Shown here piece after piece: positions 1 through 13,070 of a stretch of 64,000 bases of DNA. Source of the DNA: Anseranas semipalmata. Its lineage: Eukaryota; Chordata; Aves; Anseriformes; Anseranatidae. The stretch spans positions 668,855 through 732,854 of the forward strand of contig VXAA01001244.1 in the NCBI GenBank assembly GCA_013399115.1, read 5' to 3'. The notes under the pieces were generated by a model. That model was not told where the DNA came from. It saw only the letters and a list, made by a program, of their open reading frames with translations, and made no database searches. Position 1 is the first letter of the stretch, and every line of letters begins with the position of its first letter. The position numbers were made by a program, and so were the translations under genes.

Positions 1-1883
1 GAACTTGGAGTCATTGTAAAGCATGTCTCAGAGCATTGTCAATACTCTTTCTTATCATTATGTTTTCACAGTAACAGATTTTGGATGGAGAAATGAGTAA
101 GCAACTTCCCACTAACAGATAAATACTTTGATCTGTATAACAGATGATTTCCTTGATGTGCCAGGCTGTCTGTAGTCCTGCACACTTTTTCCTTGTGCTG
201 AATATACTGTTTTGAAGAAGGAAAGCAATGAGGTATGCTTTCAACAAAGAACTAAACAGCCAACAAAATAGCCAACAACATTTTTTTAACAAAGTGGAAA
301 TGGACTTAATACACTGTAAGGGCAGTTGTAACAAAACCTTGGGGAGACATTGCAGATTATCTTCTGCAAACAGCCACTGGGGTAAGATCCAGCAGATACA
401 ATCAAGTATTTTATCATATTGTCGTCTTCCTATTTGTTTGGATTCTGCATCACTTGATGATGTCTGGAAATACACATACCATCACTTTGTTTAAACCAAG
501 TTTCAGTGCGGGGGAAATCTGAATTTGCTCTTGCTTTTGTCTACTAGGCCCCCAGAATTTGGTAAATCATTGTGAAACAGAATTTTGGCAGCACAGCTAG
601 AACTTGACTACATAATGAACAGTGATCTTACACTCTGAAGACATTTCCAATACTTCACTAACACAAACATTGTATGCACACAAGGTGTCATAACAATGTA
701 GCCATTGTGCACCTTCAGTGCACACTGCATTTTGAAGAAAAAGAAAGTTTTTCATAAATGATTTTTTTATCAACTTCCTTCAAGTGTCTGATTCCCACAT
801 GTAAATTCTAGTTACAGAGATATAAATATTCATGTGAGTTCTTTTATAGTCCTTGCTGTAGTATCTGTTTAATTACCTTTAACATATTTATCATAAGAGC
901 ACCCATGTGAAATAAAGCAGTTGGAAACCGTTAGCCCACTTTGGCAGCAACGATGAATAAATTGCAAAGGTACGGAAAACCTTCATCCTGCTTCTGAATT
1001 AGCTACCTGCAGCAGGTGAGGGAAGAGCTAGGAAAGCACCCCCTGATGCCACTTGAGCAAGGAGTTCCCAGAGCGAGACTGGCATGGACAGAAAAGGGAG
1101 AAGTCAAGAGCAGGGTCTCACTGGAAGTTGCAGAGAAACCAAGAGCAGGTCTCCCCGTGCATTTTGGGTTCATGGCTGAGACAGCAGAGCAGAGTGGCTG
1201 AGCCATGCCAGCCCAGAGTTCCTGCCCAGGAACGATGATGGAGCGGTAGAGGGGGAGATGAGTCATTCAACCACCACACATCTCCTCACCCGCTTAGCAT
1301 CCTTTGTAGAGGTCATCTGGCTCAGGGAGGGGCTTGGGTTCCAGTAAGAGCTTTCCTTGTTTGCAAGAGAGTGTGAAAGGTTAAAACAATTATATGCTAA
1401 CCATGTTCAGGAGAAATGAATGGAAGATAATTAAACCTATCATTATTTAGGTGTTTACATTTCTTTTCAAATGTACCTTTCTTGTAATTGGTGATTTTTT
1501 TTAATAGTGAATATTTGAATCTAGAGTTATTACTGTAATGGAGTTTGCTAGGATTCTGATGGCAATTAGTGTTTTCTGCACCTTCAATTTTGAATACCAA
1601 TCCCACTGTTCTAAGGGAAGAAACCATGCAAAATGCCCATTGTTAAAAATCAACAAGATGATTCAGTCTGTTGGAACTGCAGGAGGTTATATTTAACTAA
1701 GGCCAGCTAAGTTAATGCACTTTATGTAGTAGAACAAAAAAACAGGAAAAAGTTGTTTGCTCATTGGCTCATTTTCTTTTCCCCAAATTTCAGCTTTGGA
1801 AATAATATATTAAAGGAATCATTGTACTTTTGGGGTTTATTTTAGCACAGACTGTACCAAATACAAATTATTGAAAAGGAAAC

Positions 1884-1905
1884 AAAAAAAAAAAAAAAAA
1901 AAAAA
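1884..1905. repeat. Poly(A) run, 22 bases
   Basis: Uninterrupted A run. No retroelement body can be recognised upstream, so it need not be a retroposon tail. Confidence 0.9.
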
Positions 1906-2346
1906 CCAAAGTTAAGCTGACCTACACCTACAAAGAAAGCTAGACATTCAGTAAAATTCTGGTAGTACTTAGATCAATATCAAACCTTTCCGTTCAGGCT
2001 TTATTCTGAATTTGTGCTGCTTGGTTTAATACAAAATCCTTATTGCAGAGTGATCTTAAGGGTGGTAGAGCAATCTATACTAATGGAATAGATATTCACT
2101 TGCGAATTTATATGCCTACGTATAACATACAGTGCATGCATATAGAGGTAGGGACATTATACACATGTTGCAAATTAAGTAGTGCGGTAGAAGAAACTGG
2201 GGAAACAGTAACAAAGAAAGTGCTGCCTAGTGAGGTGTCTCCAGATATAAATAGCTCCTGCTGAAAAGGTAACAAAGGCTGTGTTGTGTGATCATGTGCT
2301 CAGATCAATCAGGATATGAGCAGGATAGCAGCCACCTTTTTGTATG

Positions 2347-2360
2347 TATATATATATATA
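2347..2360. repeat. (TA)n short microsatellite
   Basis: Seven TA units following a TGTATG lead-in. Confidence 0.85.
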
Positions 2361-4079
2361 ATTCTGAAATACATATATCAAAACCTCTCTATAAAAAAAT
2401 CACATTTTATTTTTATACTTACGCTAAAAATAGCTCTTGACACTTCTTTATGAGGAGAAATGGTATGAAAACACTGAATTGCTGAGTGTTATGTTGCTAG
2501 TAATATTTTTGTTCATCAAAATGCAAAAAAAAATATACTATTATACCCAGTACTTTTAAGCACTATGATTATATATGTTAATTATTAAACAGTGATGTTT
2601 AATATTTTGAACTTGAAGCATGAATCATTTTTGCATCACAATGCATTCTATCAATCTGAGCAATTTTATTTAGAGACTGAAAAATTATAGACTTTATTTT
2701 CCTTGGGAATGTATTTCAATATAATCACTTGAGATCATGGTGTTAGACCCAGGTCTGAGCAAAATCCCAAAAATACCCTACTGGAGAAAGTCCCATCTCA
2801 TTTCATCTTCTTGTGGATCCTGTAACTGTGGGACATGACAGCAGCTCTTCAGCTAGCTCGGATGTGTTTCTCGGTACGCTAGGAGGCAGAACTAAAATTC
2901 CACCCATGTCCTGCTGAGATCTCTCCCACCACCTCCAAGAGAATGCATTGCATGGTGGTGAGATAAGCCATGGAGGGGCAGAGAGAGAATTGCTATTCTA
3001 ATCCCCCATCAAGACTTGATTCATTATTGACCCTATGCATAACAAAATTTCTTCACAAGCTGTAAAAATTAGAATGTGATTCATCTTCCCTCCTAGTTAG
3101 TTAAAATTAGTTTGGAGTGGGGTGTTCTCCATCTGGGTTTGGGACATGCATTTTGGGACTTGAATCTGAGGTTTTCATTGAGTGATCTACAAGTCTACTG
3201 CAGCCTTCAAGGAGAACTTATGCTTTTCCTTTCCTGCAAAACCAGCCATGTGGCCCTAAGCCAAGGTTTCCTTGCTAAGGGCTGAATGAGCCTTTCAGAC
3301 ACTTTTGGCGGACCTTACAGTAATACACACGTGTACAGAGAGGAAAAAATAATCATGAGGACATGGGACAGATGAATGAAGCTGTGGGCCAGTTCTAGCT
3401 CCCAGCTTCACAAGTGCCTTGATCATTTCCTAAGCAATTATGTGGGTGTAAGATCTGACCACTGATTTTCCTCCCTTCTGTTTGACCAAAGCTATTTTCT
3501 CTGTTTTGCTTTGATATAAATTCTTGCCTCGCTATTCCTTGCTGAAGTTACTTGCAATACTCCCCTTCCGCAGGCTGTTTTTGTACCAGTCTGCCTTCCC
3601 AGAGTGCCTTCCCATAGCAGCCTCACACTCGCTAGGAAAAAGCTCCTTAAAATCGTCTCCCATCCTTTCTTGTTATTCAGAGATCACTTTATTATAATAT
3701 AGCACATCCTTTTTCCAAAGTGAGCCTTTTTAGGTAGTCCCACAATTCATGCCAAACTGTCTTTTAAAAGACAAATGTATGCTTAAAAATAGATCCTCAT
3801 CACTGTACCCTCAGTTGTCTTTCAGTCCTCCTGGATGTCTGTGCAACAGAACCACCATGTTAAGCAAATATGTGCCTCACATATTCGAGGTCATGTTGGT
3901 TAGCTGGTTTCTAATTACACAGTCTGTTGATGGATAAGGCTTGTATCTGCAACAAAGGAAAAGCATCTCGGTTTGTAAATATGTAAATAATTTAATGTGG
4001 TCGTGGAAAGAAAAGGAATTTAACCAAGCATGGCTTTAATAATGTTAACTAAACACCCATGAGAACAATCTGCAGCTGT

Positions 4080-4099
4080 AAAAAAAAAAAAAAAAAAAA
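4080..4099. repeat. Poly(A) run, 20 bases
   Basis: Uninterrupted A run in unique sequence, with no recognisable element attached. Confidence 0.9.
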
Positions 4100-4651
4100 C
4101 TGGCTTTTGCCTTGTTTAACTAGCAGTGTTTAGGAATATATATTTTTAATAAACTTCATTGTGTTAGCAATACGTCTATCGTGCTGATGACAGTTTAGGA
4201 CCTATCTGAGTCCTGGACCTGGAAAGCATCTCCAAAACTTGGAGCTTTGGAAAAAGCAGGATAATTTAAAAATGGATGCAAGGTCAAGAGATTTCAATGC
4301 ACTTGTATCTCTGTTCCTGTCAGTCTAGACATGCACAAACTCGCTTTAGTGTATTTACACAGCTCAGTAAAAGCGCACTTTGTCAGTGAGCACAGGCCCT
4401 GGGCTTGGTGCAACATTCCCATCTCACACAGTGCAGAGCACAGCTACGCTGCTTTCATTTCTAGAAAGACACTTTGATGGTTACTCAGCAATCTCTGTAC
4501 TGTGCAAAAGCTATGTACTTGGAGACATAAATGCATTCTCCCAGTGGGATGACCAAGTCTAAGTCCCAGCCCAGCCTGCACATGCAGCCCATGAAGTGCA
4601 GTAGGAGAAGGCTGTGGAGCAATTTGGTAAATAACACAGCACCTGGATAAC

Positions 4652-4682
4652 CCTCAGCCAAAACCTCAGCCAAAACCTCAGC
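4652..4682. repeat. 12-bp tandem repeat, about 2.5 copies
   Basis: The unit CTCAGCCAAAAC occurs at 4653 and 4665 and begins again at 4677, identical between copies. It creates a LAEV-type amino-acid repeat in an otherwise unsupported minus-strand frame. Confidence 0.8.
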
Positions 4683-5039
4683 TAGAGACATTCTCCACCT
4701 CTTCTCTCTGTCCCAAGCAACACCATTTATTTTTCCAGTTTGTAATTATATTTTGTATATCAGGTCTTATTACACTATCATTTTAAACATAATTAGTGGC
4801 ATAATGGGACTGCTGATTTCCATCTCCTACCTCTGTTTTCTGGAGTTCATGAATGTGAGAAGGTGGCTCTGTATGTGACACAGCCAGTCAGCCACTAGTT
4901 TAAAAAGTGGTGCTTTGCTTTCAGTTGGATACCTAAATTCTTTTAACAGCTAGAAATTTTTCTGCCAGCAAGATAAAAATTCAAACCTTTAAGAAACATC
5001 TTAGATGTCTACCCAGTGAATTTAACCAAAGTTCTCTAG

Positions 5040-5290
5040 CTTTCTCACAGGTTTTTATGGCTAACAATTAAATTTATTATGCAGTAATGAACCCTGCAGG
5101 ATCTAAACTGACCCAGGATTTACTTTAATGGACCATTAACTTGTCAGGTTCCCTCTTCTCCTTTCTCTCTCTGGATTTTTTGTCTTGCCAGAATTCTCAT
5201 TATCCCAGCTATTAGTCCATTTATTAACTTTGGACAAGGATGTATTTCATTAATGAACACTTAAAAATTAATGATCACACAGATGAAAAG
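5040..5290. promoter_or_regulatory. Candidate conserved non-coding stretch with 12-bp palindrome
   Basis: TTCATTAATGAA (5246-5257) is a perfect palindrome containing a paired homeodomain-type core. Further ATTAA/TTAAT cores occur within 200 bases on either side. No mobile element is recognised. Function is inference. Confidence 0.2.
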
Positions 5291-5890
5291 TCTGCTGTAA
5301 AAGAATAGAATACAAATAGGCTCTTTAGGGTGTGAGTTTTATTTACACTCCAAATGGATGGCACACTGACTGGTTAAAGCTGGTAGCAAAATCAGTCACT
5401 CAAAAGTCCGTTTGAACTATTTAAAGTTTTCTCCTGACTTCAGTAGTAAATTTACAGAATTCAGTCTCATAGACAATTATAAAAGTTTATCTTTCCATAG
5501 TGTAACTTTAGAAATAATATTGTAGATCAACTACAAAAGTAACTTCCATAAAAATGTGTCAGTGTGCTTTTCATTTTTGTAGGCTTCAAAGAAGGAGCTT
5601 CTAGTTGCAGTTCTGTCGGTTTAAAACGCTGAAGCCAGCAGAGCTACTCTGCTTGAGCAGTGTAGCTGCTGACAACCTCCCATTTTGTTCTTAGTTTTCC
5701 TAGAAAGTATGACCAAATATTCAGGACCTAGCACAGCTGAATGTTTGGAAAATATATGCAATAGGAATCACACTGGTGTTGCCTGCTCTGATACCAACCC
5801 ACAGTACGCAGCCAAAACAGGGGAAAATCACTAGATCAGACTGCAATGAATGAAATAATTTGTGGTTTTATCAAATCCTATGTGTATAAT

Positions 5891-5955
5891 CTGTAAATAA
5901 TCAATTTATTCTCCCTATCTGTACACAATCAATTTATTTTCCCTTTCTGTAAACA
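5891..5955. repeat. 28-bp tandem repeat, about 2.3 copies
   Basis: Units begin with CTGTA at 5891, 5919 and 5947, a period of exactly 28 bases. Two full units share the core AATCAATTTATT followed by a pyrimidine stretch (CTCCCTAT and TTCCCTTT). The third is partial. Differences between copies are scattered substitutions, so the duplication is not very recent. Confidence 0.85.
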
Positions 5956-8910
5956 TTTCCCAGAAGACACTACTGAAAATAACTTTCAAACATTCATTAC
6001 TTTCTTATGGCTGTGGTATTCATCGTGCCTCCTGTGAGACAGCAATGTCCCAAAACAGCTACCCCAGCGTCAATAGTTCTGTGTTAGCAACATTTCAGGC
6101 AGGCAAAAAGAGAAGCAGTCAAACTTTTTTTTTTTTCTATTTTGATCCATTCATAAATGTGTTACTGTTAAAGATTGTGTTTTTCGCACATATGTTAATG
6201 TTCATATCAGTTTACATCACAGATTGTTATCATTCTTGCTCTAACAATATCAGCCCTGTACAAGTTAGGAATATCTAATAGGAGTAAATTATGTATTTTG
6301 CTATTTTGCATTCATGACAGATGTCACAGTATCTGTGTTACACTGCAAAAGAATATGAAATGACTTTGTTTTGTGCTTGTTTGATGCGACTTGGAAAGAT
6401 CAGTGCAAAACTGGATGGTTTCAAGTTTCATGGAGTTGGAATACCAAACACTGTGGAAATGTTGGTGAACTTGTATATACTTGTTGGCCTGCACATTCCA
6501 GTCTAAGAAATTGCTTTGTTATCTTATTTGATAATTTGATTGATTTTAGAATTTATAGATTAATTTAGTTTGCTGCAGATTTGTTCTCCAGGTGAATTTC
6601 TTGAGCAGAAGGGTTCCTCTGGCTGCTAAGATCAGTAGATGTACAGCATCCTGTTGTGTCCTGACCATATGAGAACAAAATTTGGGTACAGACCAGTTTT
6701 TTTCACAGTATGTTGGGTTCCATAAGGAAGCCACAGCATGTGACTTATAAGTGAGTCACAGTATGACCTGGTCAAGTCCCCAGTCTGACCTGTTGGAGGA
6801 CAATTCTCCATGGAGGGAACATGGCTGTGTACCCTCACTACTCAGCATGGACGAAGTCTATATTACGCAATGTTGACAGCAATACTTGTAACACCATATG
6901 AAGTATGGACTGTGTGTGAAGCACTGTTATACCAGCCACAGCAAGAAGAAGTTGTAAGGGATATCTCATGCTTGCATTGTTTACCTGCCTTTGAGCAGAA
7001 TGCCTTCAGTCTCACAGATGTTCCCCAGTTTGCTGACCAATAATAAATAGCTGGAAAGTGTGTCTTGATCCAGGATATTCTGGTGCATCTTCTGATTCAT
7101 TCACATCTACACTGTGATTACTTTTCTTTTACCTTACATGTATATACACTCAATCACATTTAGGTTTTATATTTCTAACAAGGCATATTAATCTTACTAA
7201 CATCTGAACTTGCTGGATCTAGTAGCTTCCCTCGGTATTGCTTTTATGTGAATGCCTCTAATAAATTCCACCAATAAGTTTCATTCTATTCTTATAGTAT
7301 CAATATATCTCTGAGTTAGCTTTCTAATGAACATGAAACTACATCAGCAAGTCCATGACCTAAAAATGACCTTCAGTCATCTCATAAGCAGTTGTGCTGA
7401 ACCACATCACAAGCTATTCTCCTTTTCCAACAATTTGTAGACCAGTGGGAATAAGCAAAACACTTTCTTCCCACAATGCCTAGCATACAGGCTGGAGGCA
7501 AGCAGTCTCAAAAGGGTCCAAGGTTTCAGTGCTTTCATCTTGAGGCAACACAGAACTACTTAAGAGCGGCATCTCCGTCTAACTCATTTTATTCAGTTTA
7601 GGGATTTAATGCAATTTCCTGGCATCATTTCAAAGCATATTCTTTAAGTTAATAAAATTATAATATTAAAAGGAATATAATAATGTATTCTCAGTGCTAT
7701 AGCTGCATCGTGCAGATTGGTGGGCAGACCTTCTGCCAGGTCATCTTTGTTACATTTAATAGCAACCATGGGTCTCAAAACCTCATGCAAACTGTAGAAA
7801 ATTAAAAGCTATAAGACTAGTAAATTCTAGTTTGATGATGTTTATTATTTTTTGTTTTCTTTGAAGAGATTTACCCCCTCTATGAACAAACAGAAGGAAC
7901 AAGTAAGAAGAGCGTTGCAACATGCCTATGCAGATATTCATCATTTACCAAAGTTACAAGTCCTGAGTTTGGGATTCAAAGGTGGCAGTCTGCAATACAG
8001 AGCTATTTTTCTCATTTAATGCCCTAGGGAACTCTACTATATTTCTCAACAAGGTAGTGGTACCAGGTACATTGTAGATAACGGTGCCAGCTTGTGACTG
8101 ACATCAGTTCCCAAATCTCTTCAGTGTTAATACAGGCAGTGTTATGATGCTCAAACATCTGGCTCTTGATGTAAGACATAGTGTAATAACTTCTAAATGC
8201 TTCTCTAGATGTCTCAATCAGATGAGAAAGTGTTCTGTTTTTCCTTAACTCCTTGATCTTTGCTACTAGTTTTCTGATGCATTAGAAACATCTATTTATA
8301 CAACCTCCCTCAGAGCTCCTCAAAGGACTTTTGCTGCCACTTCTTACTGGTAGACCCTTCCAGAAAGGATTCCTCTGCATTAGGAAACATCTAGAGACCT
8401 TTTAGAACCATCTGGAAAAAAACAAACAAGCAAACAAACAGAGAACTCTGGGATTATTAGACAACTGCATTTTATTCTCTCACACAAAAGCAGTTGAGAG
8501 TGTGAGGTGTTTTCAGAGATTAGCTCATCATTTCTTAATTCTTTGTTCTCAGTCTCCTCAGGTTCAGAAGTTCTTGAGGCCTACATGAGAGCAACTGTAG
8601 ATGCTAATTTTGCTTTTTTTGTCTAGTAATATCCTCGGATCTAGCAAGCTTTTAAGACCCTGTAATTTGCATAACTTTTCTTCAACAGCAGACAAAAAGA
8701 GAACAATAACATCCTAACATGAGAGTAAACATTTCTAGGATTAAAGGAAAAAGAGACTACATGATTAAATTGTCAAAATATTTCTGCAGAATGGGAATTA
8801 TAACAATACTGCAAGTTAAAAGTAAGTCTTCTTTCATCTTTCTCGTATCATCCCATGTACTACTCTCAGAGTGGACGTTATTCTTGAACTGTTTGGATTG
8901 CTGTACCAGA
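5956..8910. other. Unique non-coding sequence
   Basis: No gene or recognisable mobile element. The short frames at 6045-7043 are unrelated to each other and show no domain. A small AAAC/CAAA stretch lies at 8416-8440. Confidence 0.6.
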
Positions 8911-8948
8911 ACTGGTTTTAATTATTTATAACTGGTTTAATTATTTAT
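8911..8948. repeat. 20-bp tandem duplication
   Basis: ACTGGTTTTAATTATTTATA (8911-8930) is followed at once by ACTGGTTTAATTATTTAT, differing by one T in the run. This is a simple local duplication. Confidence 0.85.
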
Positions 8949-11900
8949 GGGATAAAAATATCCCCAAATGTCACTTGTCCTCATGAATACAGTTTGTGGC
9001 AGTCTAGTGGTTTCTTTCCTAAAAGTTTAGCTCTCTCTATTGCCTATTACTGGTGCTAAAATAGTTTTTGGAAGGATAACAAAACTAAAATCCTAGAATG
9101 AATCTGGTAATTCTATACTTTTGGGTTAGATCAGTCCTGTGACCTTTATCTTTTCAGGTGTTAAATCAAATCAAAGAAAAAGGTGATAAAATTTTAGCTG
9201 ATTTAGTACTTATAAAATCATGCATAGTAGAACAAAAGAACGTACACGTCTTATCTTGACAAAGTCATAATACGTTGTAGATAACCAGAGATGCTTTCAA
9301 ATAATTTAGTTTCTGCAACTTACGTAAGTTAAATAAGATTTTCCCCTAATAGATGGAACACCTGTTATTATTGCCTAAGATACAGATTTGTATTCCTTCC
9401 ATTTAATTTCTCTTTCAATAGTTATTTAATCTGTGTAAATTAATTATAATCCATTATGCCTTATTTATATGACATTACTCTTTATTTATTGATTGATCCA
9501 TGTGGTTAGAATTTAGATAAAGCTCTTTTCAACATATTCTGGTGAATGTCTGTTTTTCCTGGGGTGCTCCTGGTCCCAGCTGAGGTGAGAGGTATCCCAA
9601 TTTGTGTTTCTGAGAGGCCAGTGGCTAGAAAAGATACCAGAAAAACAAAACAGTCCAATATGGGCTGGAGGAAGAATTTCCCTCCTACCAATCAGGTTCT
9701 TTTAAAGACTATTTTTACAGCAGTTTGTACATGTAAAGCTGGAAAAAGATTGCTTTTTTCCTTTAACTTCCACAGGAGTCTTTGTACCCTGAACTTCTTT
9801 CTGTAATGATGAAGTGTCTGAAATGCAAATTACTTAGAGGCTAAAAATGCCTTTCCAGCCAAAGTGTTGAAAACATTCCGATAGCAGTAATTCAGTAATA
9901 ATCACAGCAGTGAGGTACAATGACATCTGAACTGCCATGGGTCCCAGCAGTTGCACTGGGGAATATATTTGAAAACTTATACTGTTAGCATAATTTTCAT
10001 AGTAATACAAAGAAGTACCTTGCTCCTGGCCACCACATGATGGATATCTACTTTGCACTATAGAAATCTGTGAAGTTGTGTGGAGCTGAGGCTGTAGCCC
10101 TGCCCAGTAAGGGTGGCTGTGAGGGTTTCTGTGTCCCACAGCTGCCCAGTAACCTCACTGGAAGTGGGACATTCCGTAGGACCGAGCAGCAGACTTGAGA
10201 ACATGCTTACACGGCACATTGTGGGCAAACATGAACTCACTTCACCCATGGTCTGAGCTCACCAAAGACCACATAGCCGTGGTCAGTGTGGCGCTGAGCC
10301 CATGCTAGCGCTGTGGGGAGAGGTGAAGCAAGCTACCTCCGCTGGGCTCTGCTAGCGTCATCACAGCTTTGGCCAGTTTGCAGTGCAGGCACAACAAAGC
10401 AGTGGTTTTAAGGTCTCAGGAAGGTGACATGCAAGGCCTCAGCATGACACCTTTAGTTGCTACTGTTGCCTTTCCAAAGTCTTTGGTCCCCAGCCTTAGC
10501 TCTGCACCATTTTATTGTAGTCATGACTGTCAGGAGGGAGGGACGAGGGAACTCTCCTATCTCATGAGCTGACGTATTATAGCACGAGGACATCTCTCCC
10601 CACCTGGTTTAAATCAAATCCTGGCCCTGCAAGACCCTATGTGAAGGCTGAGTTGAGGTAAAGGCTTTGCATTTCCCCCCATGCGGTTACAGTCAGGCAT
10701 GCTCTGAGCTCCATCGCTCCAACCCCGCTGGTGTGCTGGCATCCAGCGCGACAAAATGTTTGAGCCCAGAAGTAAGGCTGAGATTTCAGGGCTGACAATC
10801 ATTTTTAGAGGATCTGAGTGTCTAAATTCCTCTGAAAATTTTTGTATTGCCTAGAAATTCCAGAGCAATTTTTCAGTGGTTTCAGTGTCAGTGGTTTATT
10901 CTGTAGAGGAAAGGAGCTGACTCCCTTAGAGATGTGTATTCTAGTATTCTCTAACAATGACATCTAGAGATCTAAGCCTTTAAATAGGCCAATATTAGTG
11001 TGTATGAAAGCCCAATGGCTCTTTTCTTACCTATGTGCATCATCAGGACCGTTTCTACAAGGAAAAGAATATGCTTTTAATTATTGCTCTAATCTCCCTT
11101 GCAGGCAAGGGAGTGGGAGAAGCTTGCTCTTACACATAAACTGTTGGAATTGTAGCACACAACACTCAATATTTGCAGAATTCATCCTGTACATTAGAGG
11201 GATTTATTCAGTTCAGTGCTATACAGTGCTACTTTTGCAATAGGTCGTTTCTTCCTTTTATATATTTTCATATAGTCCTGTGTTCCACTGGGGTATCTTG
11301 AACCTGAAAAAAACATACAAGGGAATATAAATGATCTGCCCTTTTCCAGCTGACTAATGTGAGCCATAAAACACTTTAAAATACAAAGGAGACTTAACAT
11401 CTGGTCAAGTTTACTCATCATAAACATACCTGAATGAAAAGTACTCCTTGTTCTGTGGAGCAGAGCCAAATGAATGATAGACTAAGATAGACATTTCATG
11501 TTGTTATATGCAAGAGCTCTCTTCTTGCATTTCAATAGCTAAATTAGAGGTAACTCAATAGTAAAATATGCAGGTAGCCTCCGGACACATCATATATTCT
11601 TTTATTCCAAAACCTTTCTATAATTAAAAATGAAACCTAATTGCAAATCTCCTCTTTCTTTTCTAAAATGTCAAAGAATTAATATTTTTTAATGTCATTG
11701 TCATGTCAGTGCAATACCAATGTCAGGTCAGAAGCAGTGATGCAAAATTTGTTTTTATAACAAAATTCATGCTTCAACAGCTTTTCCTTTGGAAAAAAAT
11801 AAAAATGTCAGTGTTAGAGATGGCTATATCTAGCGCATTAGCCTTACTATGTTAATGGCTTTCGTCTTGGCTTTCCCGGTGTTAGCTGTCCCGCTGCAAA

Positions 11901-13021
11901 AATACAGAGCTAGCAGACAAACCTTTCTCGTTTTCCTGAATCTTTCCCCTGGGTTTGGAGCTGACAGCTCCCCAACACTGCCCTCTGTGGTTGGAGAAAG
12001 CAAACAGCCTCAGCCAGCCTGGGAGGAGGGAGAAGCAGAGGAAAGCACCGAGGGAGAAGGCAAACACGAACTGAACCAGTGATGGTGCCTTTGGGAAGGG
12101 TGTTGTAAGCAGGGAGCTAGAGTCCTCCTAAGGAGGAGAAAGCTGGCAAGGCATGGACAGGATGGGGTACATGCCTAGGTGGTCATCCGCTGGCATTCAG
12201 GGATTTGGGTCACGTTATCTAGTAACTGTGCTGGGGCAACGGTTGAATCCTGTTGCTCCAGCAAGATGTCTATAACTGGTGAGACCATATCAAGTGGTGA
12301 TTGTGTCTGGGGAGAGGGAAAAAGGAGGAGAAATTGCCTTTTCTGGTTAGACTCTGAGATATCCTTCTGGAACCAGACCCTGCTGGTGGAATTTGCGCTG
12401 CTCACCAGCAGCCCTGCTGAATTCACTGGGGCTGTTTGCAGACTGATGTGCTGTTCAACAAGAGTAAACAAGCCCGTGTCTGGCCTTATATAAATACAAA
12501 TCAGCCTGGAGACTATAAAGTAAACACAAACAAAATTCCTTTACTCCAGCCCAGGAGCAGAAAGGGAATGGAGAATGGTTCAACTGTTTTTTCCCCCCCT
12601 CCTGGCATAGGAGATGGCCAATGTATAAGTACCTCTCTGGAGTTCACAGTGTTATACGGAGTTATAGGGAGTAACTATTTCTACTAAATCCTGCATCTAT
12701 ACTAGCAAAAAAAGACCTTATCCTTCTTCAAAGAAAGGTTACATGCCTGCTGCTATAACCTGTGTTTCTTCCTGCCCTTCTTGAGAATCAGTTCTGGCAT
12801 TTAAATCCCATGCTCAGGCAGCTGCGCTGCTGATGCCGTTCCTGCCACAACGGCTTTGGGTCTGGTTCTCCCTGTTCTGCTTGTGTCATCTGCCTTTTGT
12901 CATTTCCATTATAAACTCCAGGGACAGGGGCCTTTAGTCTGTGTTTTGCAAGCCAACATAATGCAGATTGTGCCTGTGATTGAAACTTAGAGTTATGCAA
13001 GTAATAGAGCTAAAATTCAAA
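8949..13021. other. Unique non-coding sequence
   Basis: No gene is supported. Frames of 101 codons (9834-10139, -) and 104 codons (12179-12493, +, with an overlapping antisense frame) look like chance. Somewhat GC-richer patches at 10020-10800 and 11990-12440 have no visible repeat or CpG island. Confidence 0.6.
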
Positions 13022-13070
13022 AAAACAAAACAACAACAACGACAAAAACACACACACACACACACAAAAC
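13022..13070. repeat. (CAA)n and (CA)9 microsatellite
   Basis: An A-rich CAA stretch (13029-13040) leads into nine perfect CA units (13049-13066). Confidence 0.9.

Larger units (their letters stand above)
1..4651. other. Unique non-coding sequence
   Basis: No gene is supported. Frames such as 11-475 (-, 154 codons) and 1003-1266 (-) lack any recognisable domain. A slightly GC-richer patch at 1010-1270 and another at 2740-2960 contain no known element. Only short A runs and one TA run interrupt the unique sequence. Confidence 0.6.

Noticed and set aside
11..494. Overlapping 154-codon minus and 88-codon plus frames at the window start
   Set aside because: No recognisable domain, the frames conflict on opposite strands, and composition is typical of translated AT-rich DNA.
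2840..2905. AGCTAGCTCGGATGTG as the arm of a sauropsid mini-element
   Set aside because: Only one short phrase fits and the partner arm is missing.
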